From the NCBI GenBank assembly GCA_001939145.1, contig LSRX01001079.1:169954-233953 (forward strand): DNA of 64,000 nt. The letters run 5' to 3'. The notes beneath the pieces were generated by a model. It had not been told where the DNA came from and did no database searches. It was given only the letters and a program-made list of their open reading frames with translations. The position numbers and the translations under genes are program-made. Origin of the DNA: Symbiodinium microadriaticum (taxonomy: Eukaryota > Sar > Dinophyceae > Suessiales > Symbiodiniaceae). This document shows positions 41,456-51,880 of the stretch, piece after piece. The number at the start of each line of letters is the position of its first letter. The stretch's first letter is position 1.

Positions 41456-42317
41456 CACGGCCCAGTCTGCGCGAAATAGTTCTAATGGAAATCCATTAAC
41501 AGCCTGACAAAGGAGGCCAAGCATCCGCTTCAGATGCAAAACAGCCAACCGTTTTTGCGGCCTCGCTGAGTGCCCATGCAAGGACTTCTCGACAGTTTCG
41601 CATCGATGTCGAATTTTTCACTGTATGCACCGTTCTGCAGTGCCAAGACCTACCTCCTATTCCGAGACCACCTTGTGAAATTTCACAAGACCCTCGTGAC
41701 ACCTCGGCTCTGATCTATTTCAGGGTTGAGCTTGAAACCGGTTGAGCTTTATAAGGAGGGGAGGATTTCACCCCCACCCCCCCCCACCCCCAGGAAAAGG
41801 GGATACTGATATGTTTCGGAAAAAAATCCCGGAACGGAGAAGACACCTTCCGAAACGCCGGACGCACGACCCCAGCATCGTTCGTTTGGCATGGGTTCTC
41901 TCTCAGGTTCCCTGCCGGTGGACAAGCCGAGGCGGCTTCGACGAGTGCCTCGATTGACCTTGAAGCAGCACCGCTCCTGCTAACATTCAGTGTCCCTGCT
42001 GGGGTTTGCACACGTGATCACACCAGCTTCATACGTCAGTACTGAAGCCTTCCACAGCCACTGGCTTGTGCGGCTTGTTTATGCTGCTTTTTGACACAGT
42101 GACATAGTAGCCATATTTGATGTGCATGGTAGCTGAGGCGAGTGATTTCCTGCAGCAGCACAAGAGTGCTCTTCAGCATTTGTGGCTTGTTTATGCTGGT
42201 TTGACACTTAAGTGCAGGATTTGGTGGACGCTCCTCGATTGCCAGGCCCATGTCCCATCCAAGCATGGACATCACCGTCGACGGAGTCGAACCTCGGTCG
42301 AAGTGTAGCAACGTAGC
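41456..42317. other. No recognisable gene; C-rich run
   Basis: A cytosine-rich stretch lies at about 41770-41794. A long minus-strand frame (42036-42737) has no known motif. Confidence 0.4.
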
Positions 42318-42539
42318 ATGCCTCGTAGTCGTAGGCCTGGCATGGGTGTTCAGGATTTGGCAGTCACGATTCGGGCGCCGCTTCAAGCTATCAATGCCGA
42401 GCTGCGGGCTCGGAGAGATTTTGTTGAAAGTGTTACGCTGATGCGCGGAAATGTCTGCTCTCCTTTGGTCTTTTGCAGGCTGCATGTGGTTCGCTTTGGA
42501 GGCGATGAGGACATCGTTCCAAGGGCTGCGCAGGCTTGA
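42318..42539 (+). CDS. Hypothetical exon-like frame
   Basis: The segment VQDLAVTIRAPLQAINAELR, then ARRDFVESVTLMRGN, reads as a helical protein. The minus strand is also open. No family recognised. Confidence 0.25.
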   Translation: MPRSRRPGMGVQDLAVTIRAPLQAINAELRARRDFVESVTLMRGNVCSPLVFCRLHVVRFGGDEDIVPRAAQA

Positions 42540-42785
42540 GTGGCCAAGGGCAACAGCTTTAGCAGGGATCCTTTCTGCCAGGCCCAGCGGCTGCCGAACT
42601 GGAACTTTCTCATTCGCGTCAAGATACCGCTTCCGCTTGATCCCCAAGCTACACCGATACAAATGCCCTGGTGCTAGCAGAGCCACGAGGCGCGCCCGGT
42701 ACCAGCTGCGCATCCAACCAGACTCGGCGGAGGACAAGTGGCTTGAAATCTGAAAGGATGTGAAGGGTCATGCTTGGCATGACCT

Positions 42786-43145
42786 GTGCTGTCTTCGGCA
42801 GGACGGCCCGGGTCTGTGCTATTCCATCAACTTCAACGTTTCTTGACTCAAAAGAGCACTGCTCTTTTTCGGACTGTCGACAACCTCAGGAAGCCACAAG
42901 AGTTCCAGCACTGCTCACATCATTGGATGTGCTTTGGGCAGCAAGATTGCCGTCTTACCGTGTATCTGTGTACTCGAGATGTGGGCAGTCGGGTCGAGCT
43001 GGCGCACTGCGTGTCTCTCACAGGAGCCACTCGCAATGAAGTTCGGATATGCTCCAATGACCTCAGCTGGGCAGGCCCTGTGCCAGGAGTAGAGCTGTCC
43101 ATCGAGTGGAGCATTGCTGCGAGGTTCACGGAGTTGTTCTGTTGA
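42786..43145 (+). CDS. Hypothetical coding frame, Cys/Trp-containing
   Basis: The 5' end has no ATG (first at 42927), so it may be an exon. It reads QQDCRLTVYLCTRDVGSRVE and NEVRICSNDLSWAGPVPGVE, which looks like a beta-rich folded domain. It ends at TGA 43143-43145. The overlapping minus frame is less natural. No family recognised. Confidence 0.35.
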   Translation: MLSSAGRPGSVLFHQLQRFLTQKSTALFRTVDNLRKPQEFQHCSHHWMCFGQQDCRLTVYLCTRDVGSRVELAHCVSLTGATRNEVRICSNDLSWAGPVPGVELSIEWSIAARFTELFC

Positions 43146-44782
43146 GCCCACTGATGCGATTGCCCCAAGCTGCGTTGCAGATGCCATCACATGCTTCATG
43201 TGGCCGGAGTCGTTTCAGTGAGGTTTAGAATACCTGCCGGGACAGCATATTTTCTCATCTGGGTCAACAAGGCTGGCCCGGAGCTTTGCCGGCACCGGCA
43301 AACATCAATGAGAAGTGTAGTGTGCGTACTCCAGATGTTTCCGCAGAGTACTGCTGCCAGTTTCGCAGTAACTCGCAATTTGACGTAATGCCGACAGTGT
43401 TCACAAGGAGTGCAGTATCACTAGCAAGAATGGAACACATATAGTCAGCAAGGAAGTCACGCGATCAGACCGCCAACTCCGAAGAAGCTTTCCGATGTCC
43501 TAGGTTTCCGTAGATCCCGTCCGATTGACATGCCATGTTGCGTACTGGCGATGCCCGCAGTCAGTCAACTGCAGGGCCGTTGTCTTCAATTTGTCGGGTT
43601 CGTGGTGATGCCCTTTCGAGCTTGATACGCCCGTACCGATCACTCGCTCGTCGGTCTGGTCAGGCCGTCGCCTTGGAAGCACAGGAGCGCTGAAGCCCAA
43701 ACCGCAAGCAGATGCAGGCTCTGTGCCATCCAAGCTCCGAGCTGCCAGGAGCCCGAGAAGTCCCCGGGTGCAATCCTGAGACAGGGGACGGTCATCTTCC
43801 CACCAGGGTCCCACTTCGGTTTCTTGGACAATGGACTCTTTCTCAAAACCACAGACTTACCACTCAGAGGAACCTCAGCATTTGATGCATGCGTGGTGGT
43901 GTATGATGCAACTTTCCGGTTGTTGCAGCTTTTGTGGTGTTTGTATCTTCGTGCCTTCCTTTGATGCAGAAGCAAGCGGTGTTGCCCGTAGTTGCATGCT
44001 GATGATGGTGGAGGCCTCACCAGTCTCTTCGCCTCGCGTTTGGGAGCTTCGCCTCCTGAAAGCGTCCGGAGCAAAGCGGAAACTTCTCGTGGACAAGGGA
44101 GGCTGCCTTCAGTACAAGGTTCAACTTCCAGCCATGGCGACGTCGAAAGGCCTAGGGAAGCTCGCGCCTGAGATCCACAACCAGCAGATCTTCCCAGTTT
44201 CTCAACTTTCGCTCCATGAGGTCGGCTAAAGATCGCAGGTCTGCTTTGCAAATGCTTCAAGCTCAACTCAGTGGTCAATTTGGCCCTTACGTCCAGGACT
44301 TTCGTCTTAATCTTGTGCTGGCATGCCTGAGAGATGTTTGTTGGCTGAAGGACTCATCGGGAGATGTCCATTTAGATCTTTCCTTCAAGGATGGCAAGTG
44401 CAGCATCCTCGTATTCTGCTGTTTGCGAGTAGTCTATGCGTCTTCCGGCATCGGCGCTCTTCCAGCTGTGATGACCACGTGACCCGAAGCTTTCTCGGGG
44501 GCAGCCAAGAGGTTGCGGGAAACGGGCACGGCATCATGCTACACGGAATGCCAGAGTTCTTATAGCGGCCTGGCTTCCTGCCTGATGCTGCTGGTTGCTT
44601 GTCGACGACAGGGGATGTAGGTCGATGGATGTCAGGTGTAGGGCTGCAAAAGCCATGCTATGGTTTGAGAACCAGTGATGATCCAAGCGTGATGGTAAAC
44701 TTGATAAACCCCCCCCCACTTCACAACTGACCGATGCAGAAAGCATCCGCGAGGGATTGACCAGTGAAGAGTGGTGAGCTCT
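43146..44782. other. No gene assigned
   Basis: Both strands are open over 43640-44278 (minus, 212 codons; plus, 132 codons at 43831-44229), which indicates base composition rather than coding. No motif is recognised. Confidence 0.4.
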
Positions 44783-45065
44783 ATGTTGGAAGTGGGCCGA
44801 GGTCCTAAGTGGACGCCGGCCAACGTATTCCGAGCGATCTCCCGTGGACGCGCGAGACAATCAATATGCTCAATTGAAAAAACTGTTGAACAGGACAGAC
44901 AGGCAAAGGCAAAAATGAGGCGAAGGAAAGAGCAAAGGCAAATGCGAAAGGTTCTGTAGGACAGTTTGTCGTATCTGTCAAGAAGGACATTGGGAAGTTG
45001 AGTGTCCCAAAATTTCGTGGTCAGAAACGTGGAACGTGAAGAGGACAACCACCGATCCTTTGCAG
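44783..45065 (+). pseudogene. Retroelement gag-like fragment with zinc-knuckle motif
   Basis: A basic Lys/Arg/Gln-rich stretch (DRQAKAKMRRRKEQRQMRK) is followed, in another frame, by CRICQEGHWEVECP at 44967-45008, a CX2CX3HX4C motif one residue short of the standard CX2CX4HX4C knuckle. A basic linker followed by a knuckle is the layout of Gag in retrotransposons, as in the Copia element at 2520-2715. The frame break and shortened spacing suggest a relic. Confidence 0.4.
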
Positions 45066-45537
45066 AAGTCAGTGCCTGAAACTCCAATCTGCAGCCATTC
45101 TTGAGTAGTCTCCCCATTGAAAGCAAGACATTCGTTGACTCACTTGCTTGCGCTGACGATCTCGCTCAATGTGGAAGTCGACTCCTTGTAGCTCAGCCAT
45201 GGGCCCAGACCATGTTCTAGACAGATTGTTGGTGCGAGGGTTGGTTGGTATGTGAACAGCGAAGGTGTGCGGCAAAAGCGACGTGATTCGACGAACTCAA
45301 CGCACTCAGTTTTTCTAACCCCGATTGTTTGTTTCGCTTGCGAGTGGCACAGTATCTCACCCACTCTCCCTGATATTGCTACAGGAAAAGCATGGAAAAG
45401 CGCATTGCGCGTGGAGTCGGGAACAGCTGTTAAAGCGCAGACTTGTGTGCGCTTGCACGCTTGCAAAGATGCATAACGCCAAGCCTTCGCAAGGGCGAAA
45501 CTTGCCCATGCTGGGCCCGACAAAGCCCACTGCACCT
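45006..45537. other. No recognisable gene
   Basis: Beyond the knuckle fragment nothing is recognised up to the telomere-like block. Confidence 0.4.
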
Positions 45538-45726
45538 ACTTGGTTTAGGGGTCTGGGGTTGGAGGGTTTCGGGTGTAAATTTAAGGGTGTATTTGGGGTT
45601 CAGGTTTAGGGCTTAGGATTTAGGGGTTTGGGGTTTATGTTTCGGGGCTTATGGTTTAGGGATAGTTGTTCAGGGTTTAGAGCTCAAGGTTTGGGGGTTT
45701 AGGGTTTGGGTTTGAAGTGGTAAGCA
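45538..45726. repeat. Degenerate TTTAGGG telomere-like repeats (interstitial)
   Basis: Many words of the form ggtttaggg, gggtttgggg and ttcagggtttag over about 190 bp, all with G on the plus strand. TTTAGGG is the telomere repeat reported for dinoflagellates and plants. Degeneracy shows an old interstitial block rather than a chromosome end. Confidence 0.85.
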
Positions 45727-47890
45727 GCAGGGTTTAAGTGTCAAGTGCAAGTGTGCTAAGTGGTTTCGTCCGCTTGCGAACGCTTCGCATTTACCCCAAC
45801 TTTCAAGTCCAATTGCGAACAGTTAGCGGTTCCCGTTCCCCTGCGCACTGGAGTAGTGTTTGCCCTTAGCTGCTTTTATCGTTTAAGCCGCGGTCGGAGT
45901 CGAAGAGGAAAGCGCATAACGGCATAATACTGCAAAAAGATTTGCGAGACGACAAAAGTGGTCTACACAGGAGCTGCAGTGGGAACTCTGGGAGTGGGAG
46001 AGAGCAGATAAAGAGGAGAGGATTGTCAGAAGCTCAGGTGTACGACGACTGCATGAACGTCATTTGCTCGGCTTGCCGCCAGTGGCGGCTGTGGTGTGCA
46101 GTGCTAGGCTTTGGAGGATGTGGCCCTGGCCCCTTGAGGTACTGACATGCCGGGTTTGTTTGAAGGCTTCCTCACTTTCGGGCAGGCGGCTTGCTTTCGC
46201 GTTCGGCCCATGCTCAGGCTGTTTGTGCATAGCAATGTGGACTGCCAAGAAATTACCTTCTTGCCCCCGCATGCTTTGCTGTACCACCTTGTTTTGTCAA
46301 CACAGGTGTTATGTCGAGGTAAATGCGCATTGACATCTCCGTAAGCAAGACTGCCGTGAGCTGCCGGCTGTGTAAGCAACTTGGAGTCTTCCAGAAGTTG
46401 ACGCTGTTAAAGCGCAGGCTTCTTAAAGGCGGCAGTGGCAGCTGCATAGTATACAGATATTGCCAATGTCAGGGCAATGCGGCATTTCGTATCCCAACTC
46501 TGGCCCCTGCTGCGATTGCTGTTTAAGCGACTGCCACATTCCGAGTGCTGCCGCATGTCAGATCCACATCATCAATGGGCCACACAAGGCAGAAGGACCA
46601 ACATCTTGGCTCGGAAGTTGCCATTACAGGGTCAAACTTTGAGAGTTGTTGACAACAAATTCTTGATGCTTCCAAAGTAGTGTCCGTATACCTCGCCTGA
46701 CAGCGTCGAGCGCGAGTGCCAGAAAGTAGTGTAAGGTTTACGGCCGTACTCTTGCATGACAGTAAACGCCGAGAGAACCAGCACAGGAAGAAGTAAGATC
46801 GCGTAAGAAAATGCGAGATAACATAAGCCGTTAGCTTCCTGCGCTTTTCGAGCTCCTTGTTCTTTGTAGCCCTAGGAAATTCGACACGTGCTGTTCGATG
46901 TGCAAAGGTCTTGTGGCCTTTAAGAAAGGGAGAGAGAGAGAGAGAGCCGAATTGTTCATGATGTAATTCGCGTTATGACCGGCGTGCAGCTCCCAATGCA
47001 TCCAGCCACTGCAATACTTCGGTGCCATGTGGAATGGGTGGGTTCAGATTGAAGGTGGATGCGCAATCGAAAGTGAAGCTCTTCTTGCGTTTACCAGGCC
47101 AGGCCCTCAGGCGGACTTTGAGAGTCGCCATCTCTGAGTCTCGAGGCAAGGATGCGCGCGGGTACAAACCGCGGCTACTTTGCGAGTGGCTCATTTGTCC
47201 GGTCGCTTAGCTTGCAGCATCTTGCAGCCTGTTCGGAGCCTGCGTTAGAGATGTGGACCTGAGAGGTCGTGCGCATGGTGAGCCCCTGCCAAAGGGCTTT
47301 ACTTAGTTCTCAGAGGCCCCGACTCACCCTTTCTCAGGTGACTGCCGGCAAAATGCTAGCGGCGAGAAGTGCTTGACAACATGTCAGCATTTAAGCCCCA
47401 AAGGGGACTCTGCCCAGTCAAGCATGCAGGGGCACAGCGATCCGATTTTGATCGTGAGCCGTCAGCCTGCACTTACGCTAGTAGGTTCGATGAAGGCTTA
47501 AGTGCAAAACAAATTGGTTGAGCGTGCTGAAACATGATGTCAATGTTTACTTATTTTTTCTCTATAGCTCTGCTGCATCGCATCATATTCTCAATGTGGG
47601 CACTAATTAGGCAGCAAAGAGCGGGTGTGAGGTGCTAAATCCGTGAACTTCACGTGATGCTGCAAAGCTAAGACAGTTTGTGGCAGCTTCTGATCTCCGC
47701 TTGGCTTGGATGGTAGCCTATTGCCGGGGATGGCTCTGACGCATTGGTGACGTTTTTGTGCCCTGGTTCAAGATAGTTCGAGGGGAGTGTTGTGCGTATG
47801 TACCGACAGCGTAGAATTAGTCAGAGAGCATGAGACAATTGTTGCGATCCAGTTTTGCAATCGGTAAACGCCTTCCTCAGCCTTCCTCAA
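45727..47890. other. No gene assigned; short GA tract
   Basis: Small frames only. A (GA)n tract lies at about 46928-46945. A 62-codon plus frame at 47022-47210 is unremarkable. 47855-47880 looks like a pyrimidine-rich acceptor (gccttcctcag) just before the next gene. Confidence 0.4.
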
Positions 47891-48769
47891 ATGTCTCGAC
47901 ATCCAGCTGCCAGAACGAGGCTTCTGCGTCAGTTGCTCAGGTGCCCGGCCGGAAAGTATGATTCTGAGGAAGAACAGCAACATCGGCATACAAGGCACTT
48001 AGACCACATTGGAGTCTGTCTTCTCCTCGCACTTTACGCAGCAACACTGCATTCACTGTCATCTGGAGCAGAGCTGCCAGTTCTGGAACCCCCGCGACTC
48101 GTCGTCGCTGCTCAGCTGGCAGTTGGACTCCTTGCTGTGTTCAATCTCTATGTTGAAATCTATTCGTTGCCTCGTGGTACGAAAGAAGCTGAAGATGACT
48201 TCCTGGTAACATATGGCCCTTTTGGCAGATGGGTTTACCTCACTCATCAGACGATCGGAGCTTTAGCTGTCCATGCTCTTGCTTCGGCAGTGTTGCCTTC
48301 TCTCAGCAGACGTTTGGCCTACGGCAACTACCGCTTAAGTCCCGTGATTGGCGCCTGCGGAGTCTTTGTGACGATCCAGTATTTCAACCTCGTGAAGAGG
48401 CATCCAGAGCATGAGAAGGTTTGCCAGCTTTGGGCTGCTCGCGGGGTACGCTTCGGGGTTTTGGACGCTTTGCGTCACGTCCTGCCTATGGGCGTCAGCG
48501 TCCTGGACATCCTCTTCAAGCACCGAGACACACTCCTTGAGGCCATGCCGTCTCCATCGGGCCTTGTCCGCCTTCATCTGCTTTATGTCATTGTCTTCCT
48601 GGTTGGCATACACCTGAACCACCATTTGACCGGTCGTTGGCCCTACGGGTTCATGAAGGATTTTGGCTTAAGCCCAGCCCGGTGGCTTATGTTCTTGATG
48701 GTGCAAGGATCTATTTTGTCCGCATGTGGCCTGGCATTGACTGGGCTTGCAACTCTATCTCTATGGTGA
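47891..48769 (+). CDS. Intronless multi-pass membrane protein, possibly FAR-17a/AIG1-like
   Basis: 292 codons from ATG 47891 to TGA 48769. The frame is open upstream to a TTG, but this ATG follows a pyrimidine-rich AG (ccttcctcag) suited to spliced-leader addition. A charged N-terminus (HRHTRH) precedes about six or seven hydrophobic segments near residues 41-57, 70-91, 119-140, 151-172, 200-212, 231-247 and 266-290. Landmarks WVYLTHQTIGALAVHALAS, LRHVLPMGVSVLDILFK and LNHHLTGRWPYGFMKDFG resemble the FAR-17a/AIG1 family (membrane threonine/histidine hydrolases of fatty-acid esters), including a TGRWPY-type box. The family call is by eye and could be wrong. That it is a real membrane protein is much safer. 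Confidence 0.65.
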   Translation: MSRHPAARTRLLRQLLRCPAGKYDSEEEQQHRHTRHLDHIGVCLLLALYAATLHSLSSGAELPVLEPPRLVVAAQLAVGLLAVFNLYVEIYSLPRGTKEAEDDFLVTYGPFGRWVYLTHQTIGALAVHALASAVLPSLSRRLAYGNYRLSPVIGACGVFVTIQYFNLVKRHPEHEKVCQLWAARGVRFGVLDALRHVLPMGVSVLDILFKHRDTLLEAMPSPSGLVRLHLLYVIVFLVGIHLNHHLTGRWPYGFMKDFGLSPARWLMFLMVQGSILSACGLALTGLATLSLW

Positions 48770-48959
48770 GCTGGTTTTCTGCACTGGCTCGGTGTCAGTT
48801 CTACAAAGTCCATCCATTCAGAGTCACCTGTACAAAACAACATTTTTAAGTCTGACGGGCCCAACAGTGTGACTAGCAAGCAAGCGACCGAAGAAAAGTC
48901 TTGCTTGTCAAGATCAAGTGGCACATGAGCGAAGAGATGGCACACAGGAGACCGCAGTC

Positions 48960-49166
48960 ATGGAACAGGAGGATTATCGTTCTTGGCGTGTTGTCACTCG
49001 TGTCGACATCTCTGGGCCACTCAGCAGGGCTGCTTATGACCGTGCAAGAGGTAAGAAGATTCTTGGCGTAGACATCTTGAATCGAGGCATCTCATGGGCA
49101 GTCAGGTGGCCTGTTGTCCCGAAGCTAGCAGCACGTCCCTGGCTGTCGCTTCCAGAGCTGGCCTGA
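48960..49166 (+). CDS. Hypothetical small frame, 68 codons
   Basis: Starts MEQEDYRSWRVVTRVDISGP and continues RAAYDRARGKKILGVDILN. Natural-looking composition, but no known motif. It may be an exon. Confidence 0.25.
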   Translation: MEQEDYRSWRVVTRVDISGPLSRAAYDRARGKKILGVDILNRGISWAVRWPVVPKLAARPWLSLPELA

Positions 49167-50451
49167 GCTCACGATGCCGTCAAAGCGCATCCTGAAACGA
49201 TGGCAAAGTGAGGCATCGCTTTTTTTAATCTCGAGATATCTCGAGACATTCTGAGACTCTGAAGGCGACGCGCCGTCGCCGTGCTGCCTTGGCAAAGTAC
49301 CGTCAGGCCGATCTGCCCGGAAACGGCTTCCCTTGTCAGCTTCTTGCGTGTCAGGGCCTGAACGGCAAATGGGAGTCGAATGCCAAGAAGGCACGCTCTG
49401 GGCTCTTCACCAGGCCACGATGGCCTCTGACTCGCTTTAACTTTCAAGTGGTTGTCGCTGCAAGGGTGCCTGACCGTGTGCGGATCTGCTTGTTTAGTGC
49501 TTTGCCCCTGTCCTGCAACGTTTAGGCTTTGGCAAAAAGAGTTAAGCAGAAGAGTCTGCGCATTGGCGCCGTCCTGAAGTGATACTAGCTCGTCTATGGA
49601 TGTGCTGAATGTGGCAGAAGTGAGGTCCATTGCTTGCACGCTGCAAGGCTCTGCGTTCCCCATCCTTTCTCCTGAGACCCGTTGACATGTCGCCGGTCAA
49701 GGCTGCGCAAGATGCCTCTCTAGAAAGGAACCTGGCAAAGGCCCAGAAGCTGGTCAAGGCGAATCTTGGTAGATTGGTGCGAGCAGTCTTTCGACCGTTT
49801 CAGTGCAAAGTGGCAGGTGCTCCAAGAAGCGGACCAGGTTTGCCAGCTTGAGAGAATGCAATGGTTGTAGACTGATGCGCAGGGCTCCTTGGGGATATCA
49901 TGATATGGGTGAGTGCATGTCTGGGGTGCCTATAGTAAATCAACAACCCTACTACTGCACGTGATGCTGGGCCGCCCGGGCCCGCTGGCCCGCTGCTGTT
50001 GTAGCCGCAGTGCTCTCAGGTTAGGCGCCCAGGCCCAGGCCAAACAGAACCGGCCTCCCTTGCGTCCTGTCCTTCTCTCCGTTTCCCGTTCCTCTCCGCC
50101 CGAGCTTCCTTTTCCGTTTTCCCCATAGAGTCCCGAATCTTGTGCGGAGGCAAGATCTTCGAGGAACGATTGCAATGATTGCCTGGCTAGATTCTCACAT
50201 GCCGTCTCTATGCGAGATGTGTCTCACGGCATGGTGTGTCGAAGAGGGCGATGCAGGGTCAGCAAAGACGGAGCAACGACATGTATTGTGTAGAGGATGT
50301 AGAGTGGGATGAGGATTTCTCCAGGCTTGCAGAGAGTGATAAAGAGAGACAGAGAGAAAGAGAGAGGGAGAGAGAGAGAGAGAGCGGGCAGGCCTAAACA
50401 GCCTCCCATGCCCTGGCGAAAGAAAGAGAGAGCGAGAGAGAGAGAGCGTCA
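49167..50451. other. No gene assigned; GA tract
   Basis: A plus-strand piece at about 49640-49790 (DMSPVKAAQDASLERNLAKA) is exon-like. A (GA)n block lies at 50341-50385. Nothing else is recognised. Confidence 0.4.
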
Positions 50452-51880
50452 GCTACCCGCCCTCCCGTCAGCAACTTCCACCCGTCAGCTACCCCCTGCG
50501 TGCATCAGCAACCTCCGCCCGTCAGCTACCCCACGCCCGTTAGCTACCAGTACCAGACTTCCCCTCCGTCAGCAACCTCCGCCCGTTAGACACCAGCCTT
50601 CCCCCGGTTAGCAACCTCCGCATGTCTATGCGTATCCCTCTCCAGAGACCAGCTTCCGCCCGTCAGATACTATCGATCTATCTAGCTCGCTAGCTAGCTA
50701 GCTGGCTAGCTATGTATCTATTGATCTATTGATCTATCTATCTATCTATCTATCTATCTATATCTATCTCTCTCTCTCTCGCTCTCTTTTTATCTATCCA
50801 TCTATCTTTCTATCTGTCTGTCTGTCTATCCTATCCTATCCTATCCCATCCATCTATCTATCTACAAATCTTTCAACTCAGTTCAATTCTATCCTATCCT
50901 ATCCTATCCTATCCTATCCTATCCATCCATCTCTCTCTCTCTCTCTCTCTGTTGATGTTTCTATTTATCTATCTTTATCTATCTATCCATCTATCTATCT
51001 ATCTACCTCACCCACCCCCCCGCCTCGGGTCCGTCCTGGCCCCCGTCAGCAACTGCGCCCGTACTCGCCTCGGCCCGTCAGCTACCCCGCGTCACCCCGT
51101 CACCAACCTTCGCCCGTCTATGCATGTCGCTCCGGAGACCAGCTTCCGCCCGTCGGAACTATCTATCTATCTATCTATCTGTCTATCCATCTATCTATCT
51201 CTCTCTCTCTCTCGCTCTCTCTTTAATTGAATCGCAGAATGTTACACATCCAGGTGTCTGTCTGTTTCACGTATCACATGCATGTAGCTATGCCTGTTGC
51301 TCAAGGGTCTAGCAGAGCACTGATCTACAGCTGGCAAACGGAGACACCTGTGTTTGCCTGTGTTCCTGTACGCTTTGCGAGGGGATACACGCAAAGGTTA
51401 CTATCTCAACGTGGTAGCGGAGCTCCCGGAAACGGAAGCTCGGTACGCTCCAACGTAGTGGAGGCAACCGGATCTCCGGTGTGCTTCACCCAGCAGGTGA
51501 AGGTGACCGGAGTCTCTCCGGTCCGGTAAACTTCGCCCCCGCCCCCGCGCCCCGCGTGGGGTCGGCCCTGCCCACCCTGCACGCGTCAGCAACCTGCACC
51601 CGTCAGAGACCAGCTTCCGCCAGTCAGATACTTTCTGTCTATCTTCTAGCTACCTTCCTTGCCCCCGCCTCGGGTCCGCCCTGCCGCCGCCCGTCAGCTA
51701 CCCAGCGCCCGTCGGCTACCAGCCTCCGCCCCGTCAGCAACCTCCGGCCGTCTATGCGTGTCCCTTCAGGCAGCTTCCGCCCGTCAGATACTATCAATCA
51801 ATCTATTTATCTATTCATCTATCCATCTATCTATCTATCTGAATTTATCTATCTATCTGTCTATCTATCTCCCCCCCGCC
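50452..51880. repeat. Composite repeat: CCGTCAGC-rich module plus (TATC)n, about four copies
   Basis: Each copy has a GC-rich part made of ccgtcagc-aacc and ccgtcagctacc words, then tctatgcgtgtcc (copies 1, 2 and 4), then gagaccagcttccgcccgtc agatactatc (or a slightly changed form), then a tetranucleotide or pyrimidine tract. The conserved junctions are at about 50645-50674, 51135-51162, 51606-51635 and 51769-51795. The tetranucleotide parts include CTAT, ATCCT pentamers (50828-50850, 50888-50925) and CT runs. Module 3 has a degraded tail. Frames here give Ser/Ile/Tyr/Leu and Pro-rich translations that are not genes. Confidence 0.9.

Noticed and set aside
42036-42737. 233-codon minus-strand frame
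   Set aside because: Composition is basic and patchy, the plus strand is also open, and no motif was seen.
43640-44278. 212-codon minus-strand frame
   Set aside because: Both strands are open and neither has a recognised motif, consistent with base composition.
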